Below are positions 46,871 to 54,241 of a stretch of DNA of 64,000 bases, one piece after another (the first letter of the stretch is position 1; each line of letters starts with the position of its first letter). The translations under genes and the position numbers were made by a program. Source of the DNA: Nocardioides szechwanensis (GTDB lineage Bacteria; Actinomycetota; Actinomycetes; Propionibacteriales; Nocardioidaceae). The notes beneath the pieces are model-generated. The model worked only from the letters and a program-made list of their open reading frames with translations. It had not been told where the DNA came from and searched no databases. The stretch lies in the NCBI RefSeq assembly GCF_900103935.1, contig NZ_FNIC01000001.1, positions 986,804 through 1,050,803 on the forward strand, read 5' to 3'.

Positions 46871-47004
46871 CACGCTTCGAGGCTAGGAGCGGCGGGCACC
46901 GGCCCGAAACGCCCGCGCGACGGATCCTTGGGGTCCACGCCGTGTGGATAGATGTCCCCCGCACGGGGGATTGGTGGCCGTCGCCCGAGGGCTAGGCTCG
47001 CTCG

Positions 47005-48174
47005 GTGTCAGCAATGACGATCGAGCGCGGATACACCGTGCGACAGGGCAGCTTCGTCGGGGCACGTCGGCTCGGGCTCGACGCCCTGCTCGCCGTCGGT
47101 TGCTTCACCGCCTGGCTTCCGCTGCTGGCTCAGCAGCGGAGCCCCGACCTCACCGACGTCCTCCTCCTGGGCGCTGCGACAGCGCCGCTCGCGGTCTGGC
47201 GCCTGGCCCCGCTGACCGTGTTCGTCGTCACCGCGGTCCCGGCTGTCGCCCTCGCTTGGCGCGGAGAGGTGCTCTGGCCACCCCTCGGTCCCTGCCTGGC
47301 TCTCTACCTGCTCGCCGCGAGCCGAGAGGGCAAGAGTCGCTGGAACGTGCGCCTCATCGCGGCGGTGGTCGGGCTGCTCGTCATCTACCTCGGCGTGGTC
47401 GTGGCCGGCTCGCGTTCGGTGTCGACCGACCTCGGTCACGCCCTGCTCGCTGGCGCGGTGGCCTGGTTCGCGGGCGAACGGACCCGGCTTCGTCGTCAAG
47501 AGCTCCTGGACCTGCACGACCGGATGCGGCGCTCGGAGGACTCTGCCGAACGAGAGCTGCAGCTGGCCGTGGCCGAGGAGCGCACCCAGATCGCCCGGGA
47601 CCTGCATGACTCGGTCGGCCACGCCCTCACGTTGATCACCGTCCGCGCCGGCGCCGCCCGGCTACGGCGGGACCCGGATGCAGCAATCACCGCCCTGACC
47701 GACATCGAGACGATCGCCCGGGACACCACCGCTGACATCGAGCAGATCGTCAGCCCGCTTCGAGGCTCCATCAGCGCAGACCATGCCCCGGTGGGCCTGG
47801 CTTCCGTCGAGACGCTCGTCGCCCAGTTCCGGGCAGCCGGCCACGAGGTGGCCCTCACGCAGCCAGAGGAGGTCACCGGACTCAGCGTGAGCGCGGACCA
47901 GGGTGCGTTCCGGATCATCCAGGAGTCGCTGACCAACGCCGCCCGCCACGGCAGCGGCCCGACAACCCTGTCCATCGGGACAAGTGAAAGCGCCCTGCTG
48001 GTCACCATCACCAACCCCGTCGCCGAACCCAACAAGGCAGCGGACAACGGACGGCACGGCGTCACCGGCATGCGCGAGCGAGCCAGGCTCCTGGGAGGCT
48101 CCCTGGTCGCCGAGGAGGCCGAAGGCGAGTTCCGGGTCGAGCTACGCCTCCCCCGTCAGGATGCACAGCCGTGA
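47005..48174 (+). CDS. NarL-type sensor histidine kinase
   Basis: A 389-residue membrane sensor. About five hydrophobic segments fill residues 20-160, followed by a HisKA_3 domain (AVAEERTQIARDLHDSVGHA, with the phospho-acceptor His) and an HATPase with IIQESLTNAARHGSG and GRHGVTGMRERARLLGG. There is no extracellular sensor domain, so it probably senses in the membrane or through the adjacent ABC exporter. Either the GTG at 47005 or an ATG three codons later can start it. It overlaps the regulator gene (GTGA). Confidence 0.88.
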   Translation: MSAMTIERGYTVRQGSFVGARRLGLDALLAVGCFTAWLPLLAQQRSPDLTDVLLLGAATAPLAVWRLAPLTVFVVTAVPAVALAWRGEVLWPPLGPCLALYLLAASREGKSRWNVRLIAAVVGLLVIYLGVVVAGSRSVSTDLGHALLAGAVAWFAGERTRLRRQELLDLHDRMRRSEDSAERELQLAVAEERTQIARDLHDSVGHALTLITVRAGAARLRRDPDAAITALTDIETIARDTTADIEQIVSPLRGSISADHAPVGLASVETLVAQFRAAGHEVALTQPEEVTGLSVSADQGAFRIIQESLTNAARHGSGPTTLSIGTSESALLVTITNPVAEPNKAADNGRHGVTGMRERARLLGGSLVAEEAEGEFRVELRLPRQDAQP

Positions 48175-48833
48175 GTCAGGTGCGGGTGCTTCTCGTCGAC
48201 GACGACCACCTGATGCGGGCCGGGCTCGCGGGGCTTCTCACCATCGATCCCTCCCTCGAGGTGGTCGCTCAGGCGGCGACGGGCGCGGAGGCGATCGTCC
48301 TCACGCGGCGGTACCGGCCGGACGTCGTACTCATGGACGTGCAGATGCCGGGCCTCGACGGCATCGCCGCGACCCAGCAGCTCGTGGCGGAGATCCCCGA
48401 GGTGCGCGTCCTGATCCTGACCACCTTCGAGCTCGACGACTACGTCTTCGGGGCGCTCCGGGCAGGTGCGTCCGGCTTCGTGCTCAAGCGCACCAGGCCG
48501 GAGGACCTCATCGCCGCCGTGCACACGGTCGCAGACGGCGAGGCGCTGCTCTCACCCTCGGTGACCCGGCGAGTGATCGACCGCATGGCCCAACAACCGA
48601 TGCCCCGGCTGAGCGGGACCAGCGTCCTGGAGACACTCACGCCCCGAGAGCGCGAGGTGCTGGGTTACCTCGCCCAGGGTCTCTCGAACCGCGAGATCGC
48701 GGACGCCCTGGTGGTCGAGGAATCCACCGTCCGCACCCACGTCAAGCACGTCCTGAACAAGCTCGGCCTGCGCGATCGGATCCAAGCCGTGATCTTCTCC
48801 TACGAGAACGGCATCAACGAACCGCGACAGTGA
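48171..48833 (+). CDS. NarL-family response regulator
   Basis: A 220-residue regulator. The receiver domain (VLLVDDDHLMRAG; phospho-Asp in DVVLMDVQMPG; LTTFELDDY; VLKRTRPEDL) is followed by a LuxR helix-turn-helix (LTPREREVLGYLAQGLSN and TVRTHVKHVLNKLG). Partner of the kinase upstream by a 4-bp overlap. The divergent arrangement with the ABC exporter genes suggests it controls them. The gene end coincides with the break point of a truncated CNNM gene on the other strand. Confidence 0.9.
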   Translation: MSQVRVLLVDDDHLMRAGLAGLLTIDPSLEVVAQAATGAEAIVLTRRYRPDVVLMDVQMPGLDGIAATQQLVAEIPEVRVLILTTFELDDYVFGALRAGASGFVLKRTRPEDLIAAVHTVADGEALLSPSVTRRVIDRMAQQPMPRLSGTSVLETLTPREREVLGYLAQGLSNREIADALVVEESTVRTHVKHVLNKLGLRDRIQAVIFSYENGINEPRQ

Positions 48834-49035
48834 AGCCTATCTGGACGGCGGCGAGGAACCGGTTGGGATTGCGGGCCACCGCCGCGACGTGGGCGCCGCG
48901 GCTGCTCTGGCGTTCCATGGCGGTGAGATGACTCTCCCGAAAGGAGATGAGCGCGATCTCGGTGGCAGCGAAGACACCGCCGAAGAGGACGAAGAGCCCC
49001 ACCAGGCCGAAGTTCGAGAAGGTCTGGGTGTCCAT
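48814..49035 (-). pseudogene. Truncated CNNM/CorC-type transporter N-terminus
   Basis: A 73-codon frame beginning MDTQTFSNFGLVGLFVLFGG. It contains the CNNM (DUF21) start: first helix, FAATEIALISFRESHLTAM, and RNPNRFLAAVQIGFT. In intact homologues the membrane domain continues for about 130 residues and is followed by CBS domains. Here homology stops at about 48835, exactly at the end of the response-regulator gene, and the frame closes after a few unrelated residues. The 5' end and start are intact, so the rest was lost when the adjoining block arrived or was deleted. Confidence 0.7.
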
Positions 49036-49145
49036 CAGGCCGGTTCAACCCCGGTCGTTTCCATGGGCGAACGGCGGCACCTTTGAGCGTCGTCCATGCG
49101 CCATAGCCTAGGCGGGACCTGGTGTTAGCCCTGAACGCGCATCGG

Positions 49146-49487
49146 TCAACGGAGCGCGAATCCGAGCCACGACCCCAGCACGAGGGTGCTGACGAGCAGC
49201 TCGATGCGTCGAGCCCAGGTCTTCGGATACAGCCGGCCCTCGAAGTAGTGCGCGACGAAGCCTTCGTCGTGCAGGCCTTCGCGGCCCGCTCCCACCCGAC
49301 CCCAGTTCTCGACGATGGAGAGCGGGCATCTGGGCCGCCAGATAGCCATCCGGGCACCCCAGAGTGCGGAGGCGAGGTGGGGTAACACGACCCACGGCAA
49401 CACCCAGGCAAGGAAGCCACCGAGCACCGCGAACGCGACGAACAGAATGTGCAACGTCCAGGCGAAAGCGGCGACGAGACGATGCAC
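49146..49487 (-). CDS. DUF2784 membrane protein
   Basis: A 113-residue integral membrane protein with about three helices. The pattern LHILFVAFAVLGGFLAW, then PRCPLSIVENW, matches DUF2784. Function unknown. The gene is monocistronic, flanked by the CNNM remnant and the YczE-type protein, with no shared promoter evident. Confidence 0.8.
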   Translation of the reverse strand: MHRLVAAFAWTLHILFVAFAVLGGFLAWVLPWVVLPHLASALWGARMAIWRPRCPLSIVENWGRVGAGREGLHDEGFVAHYFEGRLYPKTWARRIELLVSTLVLGSWLGFALR

Positions 49488-49627
49488 AGTGAAAGTCTAG
49501 GCTGGGGTCGAGCGGTGACCGGCAGCCGCCTCGGGTCCGCCGTGGCCTGCAGCGGCTCCAGCGTGGCGTCTGTGACGTCGGCCGTGACATCGACGAGAAG
49601 GGCCCTCACCGCTGAGCACGAGCCGGG

Positions 49628-50230
49628 TCAGTCCGGCGCCGCCGGGCCACCCTGGTGCACGTCCAGGTGCAGCCGGCGGCTGACCAGCTCGACCGCCGGC
49701 CCGAGCAGGAAGATGACCGCGAGGGTGCCCACCCCGATGGTGGCTCCGAGCAACCAGCCGATCACCGCTCCCCCGCCCTGGACGGCGCTGTAGCTCCAGC
49801 GGAACGGGACCGGCGGGTCCCACGCCAGCGCGGCGCCTTCCGCGGGCCCGGCACCGGTGTGGCTGCCGAGGTACATCGCGATGCCGACAGCCAGCACCGG
49901 GAACGCCGCCACGAGCAGCAGCGCGCGCAGGGCCAGCTCGTCGGGGGTGCTCAGCAGGTCGAGGCACACGGACACGGTGATCCCCACGAGCACCACCTGG
50001 ACCACGGTGCCGGGGCCGGGACGGACCCCCCGGGCGGCCGCCAGCAGCACCAGCGCGGCGCCCACCAGCAGGTTCACGACCGCGAAGGACAGGCCGCTGC
50101 GCAGCGAGATCCCGTTCACCAGCGTGGAGTAACCGTCGGAGCCGAGGTCGGCCAGGAGCAGCAGCGAGACGCCGACGCCGAGCACCACGCAGCCGGCCAG
50201 CAGGAGCAGGAACTGGCGTCCGGAGGGCAT
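49628..50230 (-). CDS. YczE/YitT-family membrane protein
   Basis: A 200-residue protein with about five hydrophobic helices (LLLLAGCVVLGVGVSLLLLA; then LGSDGYSTLVNGISL, which recalls YczE). Function unknown in the family. The ATG at 50230 is preferred; a TTG 33 bp upstream would run to within 4 bp of the toxin stop. It follows the YefM/YoeB pair by about 30 bp and could be read through from it. Confidence 0.75.
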   Translation of the reverse strand: MPSGRQFLLLLAGCVVLGVGVSLLLLADLGSDGYSTLVNGISLRSGLSFAVVNLLVGAALVLLAAARGVRPGPGTVVQVVLVGITVSVCLDLLSTPDELALRALLLVAAFPVLAVGIAMYLGSHTGAGPAEGAALAWDPPVPFRWSYSAVQGGGAVIGWLLGATIGVGTLAVIFLLGPAVELVSRRLHLDVHQGGPAAPD

Positions 50231-50259
50231 CACGACGGCCAGTGTCCTCGGAGCCCGGG

Positions 50260-50520
50260 TCAACGGCCGTAGTGGTACCGACAGGCCGCGATCCGGACCT
50301 CGGTGTCGGTCACCTTGTAGACCAGCCGATGCTCGTCGGTGATGCGGCGCGACCAGTAGCCGGCGAAGTCGTGCTTGAGCGGCTCAGGCTTGCCGATCCC
50401 CTCGTTGCCGTTGCGCACGACATCGCTGATGAGCAGGTTGCTGCGCTTGAGGACCTTGCGGTCCTGGGTCTGCCACCACAGGCAGTCCTCCCAGGCGTTG
50501 CGGTCCCACACCAGCCGCAT
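50260..50520 (-). CDS. yoeB: Txe/YoeB-family toxin
   Basis: An 86-residue RelE-fold mRNA interferase. The core WEDCLWWQTQDRKVLKR, LKHDFAGYWSRRITDEHRLV and the C-terminal CRYHYGR are canonical YoeB, including the catalytic Glu/Arg/His and terminal Tyr region. YoeB cleaves mRNA at the ribosome unless bound by YefM. The stop codon of the antitoxin lies 2 bp upstream, so they are co-transcribed. Confidence 0.93.
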   Translation of the reverse strand: MRLVWDRNAWEDCLWWQTQDRKVLKRSNLLISDVVRNGNEGIGKPEPLKHDFAGYWSRRITDEHRLVYKVTDTEVRIAACRYHYGR

Positions 50521-50522
50521 CG

Positions 50523-50780
50523 TCAGTCGTCGTCCGCGAGGTCATGGGCTTCGCCGGCACCCTCCTCGAGACGCTCCATGGCGTCGAGCAGACGGCGAGC
50601 GTTGGTCGGCGACCGCATCAGGTAGGCGGTCTCGCGCAGCGACTCGAAGTCTTCTAGCGACACGATCACCACCGAGGGGTGACCGGCGCGCGTGATCACG
50701 ACCTCTTCCCGGTCGTTGACGACATCGTCGAGCACCTGGGCGTAGCGCGCCCGGGACTCGGTGTAGCTCAGCGTCTTCAT
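50523..50780 (-). CDS. yefM: YefM/Phd-family antitoxin
   Basis: An 85-residue antitoxin. Its N-terminal DNA-binding half starts MKTLSYTESRARYAQVLDDV and contains the VITRAGHPSVVIVSLEDFESL block. The C-terminal acidic tail wraps the toxin. The second of two ATG codons is chosen because AAGGA is 7 bp upstream; the longer open frame is not coding. TGTACA elements upstream match the core that YefM recognises. Confidence 0.92.
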   Translation of the reverse strand: MKTLSYTESRARYAQVLDDVVNDREEVVITRAGHPSVVIVSLEDFESLRETAYLMRSPTNARRLLDAMERLEEGAGEAHDLADDD

Positions 50781-50794
50781 CATCGCATCCTTTC

Positions 50795-50812
50795 CGTACA
50801 GGAAACTGTACA
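50795..50812. promoter_or_regulatory. Probable YefM operator
   Basis: CGTACAGGAAACTGTACA contains a TGTACA core (50807-50812) and an inverted TACA/TGTA arrangement, 12 bp upstream of the antitoxin start region. YefM-YoeB complexes autorepress through TGTACA-containing palindromes, so this is the likely autoregulatory site. Confidence 0.6.
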
Positions 50813-50835
50813 GGACTTCGAATGCCGAGTGACCG

Positions 50836-50913
50836 AAATGAATCACACCCGGACCTACATCCGCCGGTCCGGGTGTCGTCGACGTCTTGGGACGTCAGGT
50901 CGGTCGGGCTGAC
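50836..50913. repeat. Left copy of 77-bp direct repeat (tRNA-Pro 3' flank)
   Basis: Roughly 80% identical to 51345-51421 in direct orientation. Both contain a hairpin (ACACCCGGACC / GGTCCGGGTGT at 50845-50876), a second palindrome (GACGTCTTGGGACGTC at 50881), and the terminal bases of a tRNA-Pro acceptor stem (TCGGGCTGAC). An IS481 remnant lies between the copies. The repeat is the sequence normally found just after a tRNA-Pro gene on the minus strand. Confidence 0.65.
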
Positions 50914-51344
50914 GGTGTGCTGGTTCAGGACATAGGCAAGGGATGTCTCAAGACATAGGCAACACGTTGTCTGAAGAGATCGCGGAGGATCTCGGCTCCG
51001 GGATGCTCGGTCGTGTCGAGAGCCAGACTGGTCATCACCGCCATCAGCACCCAGGGTCTGAGTGAGGCCGAAGCCGCCAGGACCTACGGGGTCTCACAGG
51101 GCTGGGTCAGCCGTCCGTTGGCCCGCTACCGGGCCGAGGGCGAGGCCGCGTTCGAACCCAGATCACGCCGACCCACGACCTGCACATCTCCCGCTCGACG
51201 ATCAGCCGTCACCTGACCAGGGCCGGACTGGTCACCTGCTGGTCCAGGGCCTACACATCACCGTGGTCAACGCCATCACCGGCGAACGGCTGCGCGAGCT
51301 GATCCTCAACCCGAACACCCAAAGGACCCACCAGAAGAACCCCA
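50914..51344 (+). mobile_element. Decayed IS481-family element
   Basis: Begins with terminal-type sequence in which ACATAGGCAA is repeated (50930 and 50956), as at IS481 ends, and holds transposase fragments. The internal catalytic DDE region is missing, so it is a dead element. It lies exactly between the two direct repeats of tRNA-Pro flanking DNA. Confidence 0.6.
51013..51340 (+). pseudogene. IS481-family transposase remnant
   Basis: The 5' part encodes the helix-turn-helix MSRARLVITAISTQGLSEAE and YGVSQGWVSRPLARYRAEGE, then AAFEPRSRR. A short later piece (HISRSTISRHLTRAGLVT) follows in another frame after a deletion. The 3' piece (GLHITVVNAITGERLRELIL) corresponds to the family C-terminus. 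About 200-250 residues including the DDE catalytic core are missing, so no transposase can be made. Confidence 0.75.
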
Positions 51345-51421
51345 AAATGAACAACACCCGAACCTGCTTTCGCAGGTCCGGGTGTCGCCGATGTCTTGAG
51401 ACATCACACGGTCGGGCTGAC
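51345..51421. repeat. Right copy of 77-bp direct repeat (tRNA-Pro 3' flank)
   Basis: Direct-repeat partner of 50836-50913. On the minus strand it reads: end of a tRNA-Pro acceptor stem, palindrome GATGTCTTGAGACATC, then hairpin ACACCCGAACCTGC / GCAGGTCCGGGTGT (51354-51385, one mismatch) followed by T-rich sequence. That is the layout of a tRNA gene terminator. Confidence 0.65.
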
Positions 51422-51453
51422 AGGATTTGAACCTGCGACCCCTTGACCCCCAG
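51412..51453 (-). other. att site: 3' half of tRNA-Pro(GGG)
   Basis: On the minus strand this is the anticodon loop (CTGGGGG, anticodon GGG), anticodon 3' stem TCAAG, variable region, T-arm (GCAGGTTCAAATCCTGT) and acceptor 3' strand CAGCCCGA of a tRNA-Pro. The 5' half (D-arm, acceptor 5' strand) is absent to the right, where the sequence diverges, so it is not a functional tRNA. Tyrosine integrases commonly use tRNA 3' ends, leaving one intact and one partial copy. The orientation, with the element extending right and the integrase reading right, fits an intact tRNA-Pro just beyond the window. Confidence 0.8.
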
Positions 51454-51728
51454 GCGTCGGCCGCGGGTTTCTGGGGGTCCGTGATCGTCCGTTTCACGCT
51501 CAACCACGGGGTTCTGGACGATGGCAGATTTCGGCGGACGAGAGCAAATGGTGTGCGAAAATGGTGTGCAAACCGACAGGCCCCGAACTGTCCAATGAAC
51601 GCTCCTCTTCCGGTTGCCACGCTTGCTCCTGACGGTGTCCGCTCATAGCTGCGATCCGGCCGACGCGTAGAGCGTCCCTGAGGCGGCGGAAGGGACGCGG
51701 GTTGCCAGTAGGTCCTAGGGTCACGACC
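51454..51728. other. Gene-free left end of integrative element
   Basis: About 275 bp between the att fragment and the methyltransferase gene. No convincing coding frame is present. It contains GCGAAAATGGTGTGCAAAC-like AT-richer sequence with a repeated GGTGTGC (about 51551 and 51563) that could be integrase arm sites or a promoter. Nothing more can be supported. Confidence 0.4.
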
Positions 51729-52361
51729 GTGACGAACACCAACTGGTCAGATTGGCACGACGCCTACGCGAGGCCGGACTCCGGACTGGCCGACCGGCTC
51801 ACCGCCGTACGCGCCCAGATCAGCCGCCGCCTTGACGCGACCGCTCCGGACCCGGTGCGCGTAGTCAGCGCCTGCTCTGGCGACGGTCGCGACCTACTCG
51901 GCGTTCTGGATCGACGTTCGGACGCTGACCGGGTCACTGCCCTCCTGGTCGAATACGACTCTGAGTTGGCCTCCCGCGCCCGAGCAGCCGCCAAGACCCT
52001 GTCCGCGCGGGTCGAGGTGCGACAAGCCGACGCGGCGCAGAGCGACGTCTACGCGGACGCGGTTCCGGCCGACCTCGTGCTGCTCTGCGGGATCTTCGGC
52101 AACATCAGCGACGCCGACGTCCGCACCACTATCGACGCAGCCCCTCAGCTATGCGCGCCCGCAGCAGAGGTGATCTGGACGCGCCACCGCGGCGATCCCG
52201 ACCTCACCCCGTCCATCAGGGAATGGTTCGCCGGCGCCGGCTTCGAGGAGGTCGCGTTCGTCGCCCCCGACGCAGACGACTGGTCAGTGGGCGTCCACCG
52301 CCTCGCCTCCGACCCCCGTCCCCTGGATCCCGGGCGGCAATGGTTCACGTTCTTCCGGTGA
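51729..52361 (+). CDS. Class I SAM-dependent methyltransferase-like protein
   Basis: A 210-residue protein. VVSACSGDGRDLLGVL is the SAM-binding glycine loop, LLVEYDSELASRARAAA the acidic second strand, and ADLVLLCGIFGNISDADVR motif IV-like. The target is unknown; small-molecule methyltransferases look like this. A GTG at 51729 is chosen (AGGG 8 bp upstream) over a TTG 27 bp earlier. It is the first gene inside the element. A promoter of its own is likely. Confidence 0.75.
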   Translation: MTNTNWSDWHDAYARPDSGLADRLTAVRAQISRRLDATAPDPVRVVSACSGDGRDLLGVLDRRSDADRVTALLVEYDSELASRARAAAKTLSARVEVRQADAAQSDVYADAVPADLVLLCGIFGNISDADVRTTIDAAPQLCAPAAEVIWTRHRGDPDLTPSIREWFAGAGFEEVAFVAPDADDWSVGVHRLASDPRPLDPGRQWFTFFR

Positions 52362-52487
52362 CCGCGACTCGCACCTTGCCTACCTCAGGGTTCCGGACGC
52401 GACACTAACGCGGCGGTTTGCCACAGTACGACTAACGTCGGTTTGGCCATCCCGCGCGGTTGAATGCATGGGCGGAGAAGCAGAACG

Positions 52488-53066
52488 TCACCGATCGGCA
52501 CGTGCCTGCTTCCTTCGGGCGTTTGCTGCGTACACTCGGGCGCCCTTCATGCACAGCTGGGCCATCTGCGTGCTGATGTTGAAGTGCTCGGCGACGGTCG
52601 CGTTGTCGGCGTCTTTGAAGGCGAGCTTGCGGGCGGCCTGTTCGGGCACGAGGAGTGCGCTCGAGAGGAACTGAGCTTGCTTTTCGACCGTGGGGCTGAA
52701 CACGCGGTCGTGCTCCTGTGTCAGGAGCGTCTCGGGGAACGCGTGTTCCAAGAGGTGGTGGCTCAATTCGTGGGCGATCGTGGATCGTCGGCGGACGTGT
52801 TCGTGCGCGTCGTTCTCGAGGATGAGGCGCGCCGGCCCGATCGGGACGATGGCTGCAGACCATGCCTTCTTCCGGGTGACGAGGAAGTGTTGGATAGTCG
52901 CGCGGGCGCAGCCGGATTCCTCAAGTTCGGAGATCGGGTAGACGGGGATCCCGTGCGCTTCGGCGAGGGCGTACGGGTCGAGTGGGTCCATGGGGCCCAA
53001 GCCAAGGTCGTGGCGTTCCTGCGCCGCGACCTCGGCCATCGCCTTCTGGGTCCACTTCTGGTTCAT
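52488..53066 (-). CDS. ImmA/IrrE-family metallopeptidase
   Basis: A 192-residue protein with the zinc-protease motif HELSH in STIAHELSHHLLEHAF, followed by the family block VEKQAQFLSSALLVPEQAA. In ICEBs1 the ImmA protease cleaves its partner XRE repressor to derepress the element; the adjoining XRE gene (ATGA overlap) gives the same pairing here. Its length includes an N-terminal QKAMAEVAAQERHDLGL region that often docks the repressor. It is likely a switch controlling the divergent ubiquitin-like operon. Confidence 0.88.
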   Translation of the reverse strand: MNQKWTQKAMAEVAAQERHDLGLGPMDPLDPYALAEAHGIPVYPISELEESGCARATIQHFLVTRKKAWSAAIVPIGPARLILENDAHEHVRRRSTIAHELSHHLLEHAFPETLLTQEHDRVFSPTVEKQAQFLSSALLVPEQAARKLAFKDADNATVAEHFNISTQMAQLCMKGARVYAANARRKQARADR

Positions 53067-53437
53067 CGCTCCCGGGCCGGCCTGTCGTTGTGGAAGCGGC
53101 GGACGGCGGAGGAGATGAGTTCCTCGAGGTGGTCGACGTCTTGCGGTTTGAGGTCCTTGCGCGCGCGCAGGAGCGGGGCGAGGCTCGCGACGAGGTCTGG
53201 CTCCTCGCGCTCTTCTTGATTCTCGGACTTGATGAAGTTCTCGGCCGCGATGTTGAGCCAGGTGACCATGCTGGTAAACGCGGTCGCGTCGGGCGTGTAG
53301 CCGTTGGCGAGGCGAGACAGGGTGGACGGGCTCAGGTCAAGAACCCCGGCGAGCTGACGCCAGGACAGCTCTTTTGAGTTTCGTGCTGCGTCGAGGGCGG
53401 CGTGCAGGCTCGCAACGTCTATGGACGTGGACGCCAT
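53063..53437 (-). CDS. XRE-family repressor
   Basis: A 124-residue regulator. The helix-turn-helix is at about 20-70 (LSWRQLAGVLDLSPSTLSRLANG). The C-terminal 50 residues are charged and helical, likely for dimerisation or as ImmA target. An in-frame ATG 27 bp upstream is possible, but 53437 lies before the conserved start. The operator palindromes between it and the divergent Ubl gene suggest that it represses both transcripts and that ImmA removes it. Confidence 0.85.
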   Translation of the reverse strand: MASTSIDVASLHAALDAARNSKELSWRQLAGVLDLSPSTLSRLANGYTPDATAFTSMVTWLNIAAENFIKSENQEEREEPDLVASLAPLLRARKDLKPQDVDHLEELISSAVRRFHNDRPARER

Positions 53438-53454
53438 GGGTCTCCGTTCAGAAA

Positions 53455-53472
53455 TGTTTGACAAGTCAAACA
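53455..53472. promoter_or_regulatory. Operator palindrome 1 of XRE regulator
   Basis: TGTTTGACAAGTCAAACA is a perfect palindrome (8-bp arms, AA centre) 17 bp upstream of the XRE start. It shares the half-site TGTTTGA with a second palindrome centred 47 bp away, nearer the Ubl gene. Confidence 0.75.
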
Positions 53473-53500
53473 GTGTTGCTGGTATCGTTCAGGATGGGAG

Positions 53501-53520
53501 GTGTTTGAATAATCGAACAC
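53501..53520. promoter_or_regulatory. Operator palindrome 2, upstream of Ubl operon
   Basis: GTGTTTGAATAATCGAACAC has 8-bp arms with one mismatch and the same TGTTTGA half-site as the first operator. It lies 32 bp before the Ubl ATG, placing it over the promoter of the ubiquitin-like operon. Confidence 0.7.
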
Positions 53521-53552
53521 CGTATCGTACATCTAACCATTGGAGGGTCATC

Positions 53553-53822
53553 ATGACCAGCACCACGGCCGAGGCCACCGCAAAGAAGAACCCGAAGACC
53601 GTCGAGGTCACGTTCAACACCATCACAATCTCGATGCCGAAGGGAGAGCACACCGGCGCCGAGATCAAGCAGTTCGCCATCGATCAGCGCATCGACATCA
53701 AGCCGGACTTCGTCCTGGCGGTCAAGCACGGGCACCGGTTCGAGAACGTCGCCGACGCGGACATCGTGAAGGTCCACGCGAACCTGGAGTTCAGCGCTGT
53801 CGCCGGAGACGACAACTCGTGA
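53553..53822 (+). CDS. Multiubiquitin-domain ubiquitin-like protein
   Basis: An 89-residue single ubiquitin-like domain of the prokaryotic multiubiquitin type. After a disordered N-terminus rich in Thr/Ala/Lys comes EVTFNTITISMPKGEHTGAE with the conserved TGAEIKQFA helix, then PDFVLAVKHGHRFENVADAD and the last strand. The C-terminus is GDDNS: no diglycine is present and no long tail remains after the fold. GGAGG 6 bp upstream supports the ATG. Its stop overlaps the E2-like gene. It is presumably the protein activated by the E1 encoded two genes on. Confidence 0.8.
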   Translation: MTSTTAEATAKKNPKTVEVTFNTITISMPKGEHTGAEIKQFAIDQRIDIKPDFVLAVKHGHRFENVADADIVKVHANLEFSAVAGDDNS

Positions 53823-54241
53823 CCGGCAGCGACGAGACCACCTCGGTGGCGACCTTGGAAGGGGTCGCCACCGACGTGGTCGCAGCGGTCGAGGAGTTGC
53901 GCGAGCAGTTCCTCGGACACCCCATGGCGGTCACGCCGGACGGTGCCGGTGGCGTCAGCGTGATCGTCGACGGCGTTACGCCTGGCAGCCCGTACGTCGA
54001 GAGCACGACGTGGCTCGGTTTCCAGGTTGTCTCGGCCTACCCCGACGCCGACGTGTACCCGCACTTCACCGGCAGGCTGCAGCGGGTCGACGGCCGGCCT
54101 CATGGCGAGGGGTTCGCCGAGTTGGACTGGCAGGGCCGCTCTGCGCTGCAGCTCTCGCGCCGCTCGAACAACTGGAACCGGCAGACCGACACCGCGGCTC
54201 TGAAGGCGATGAAGGTGATCACGTGGCTCGGGTCCCGCTGA
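53819..54241 (+). CDS. E2-like (ubiquitin-conjugating fold) protein lacking cysteine
   Basis: A 140-residue protein from a GTG overlapping the Ubl stop. The sequence FQVVSAYPDADVYPHFTGRL resembles the E2 'YP' strand region. GFAELDWQGRSALQLSRRSNNW is like the C-terminal segment of E2-like proteins in prokaryotic Ub-type operons, placing this as an E2-fold member by position and pattern. There is no cysteine anywhere, so ordinary thioester transfer is impossible. It may have become a scaffold, Ubl receptor or catalyst with another residue. The E1 start overlaps it by 19 bp. Confidence 0.6.
   Translation: MTGSDETTSVATLEGVATDVVAAVEELREQFLGHPMAVTPDGAGGVSVIVDGVTPGSPYVESTTWLGFQVVSAYPDADVYPHFTGRLQRVDGRPHGEGFAELDWQGRSALQLSRRSNNWNRQTDTAALKAMKVITWLGSR

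Noticed and set aside
51412..51490. Functional tRNA-Pro gene
   Set aside because: Only the anticodon loop and 3' half are present; no D-arm or 5' acceptor strand can be found to the right.
51500..51742. 80-codon minus-strand frame at the left end of the element
   Set aside because: No ribosome site or recognisable motif, and the composition is not typical of the neighbouring genes.
53466..53777. Open frame antisense to the Ubl gene
   Set aside because: It covers the operators and the Ubl gene; it lacks a ribosome site, and the forward frame is a recognisable domain.
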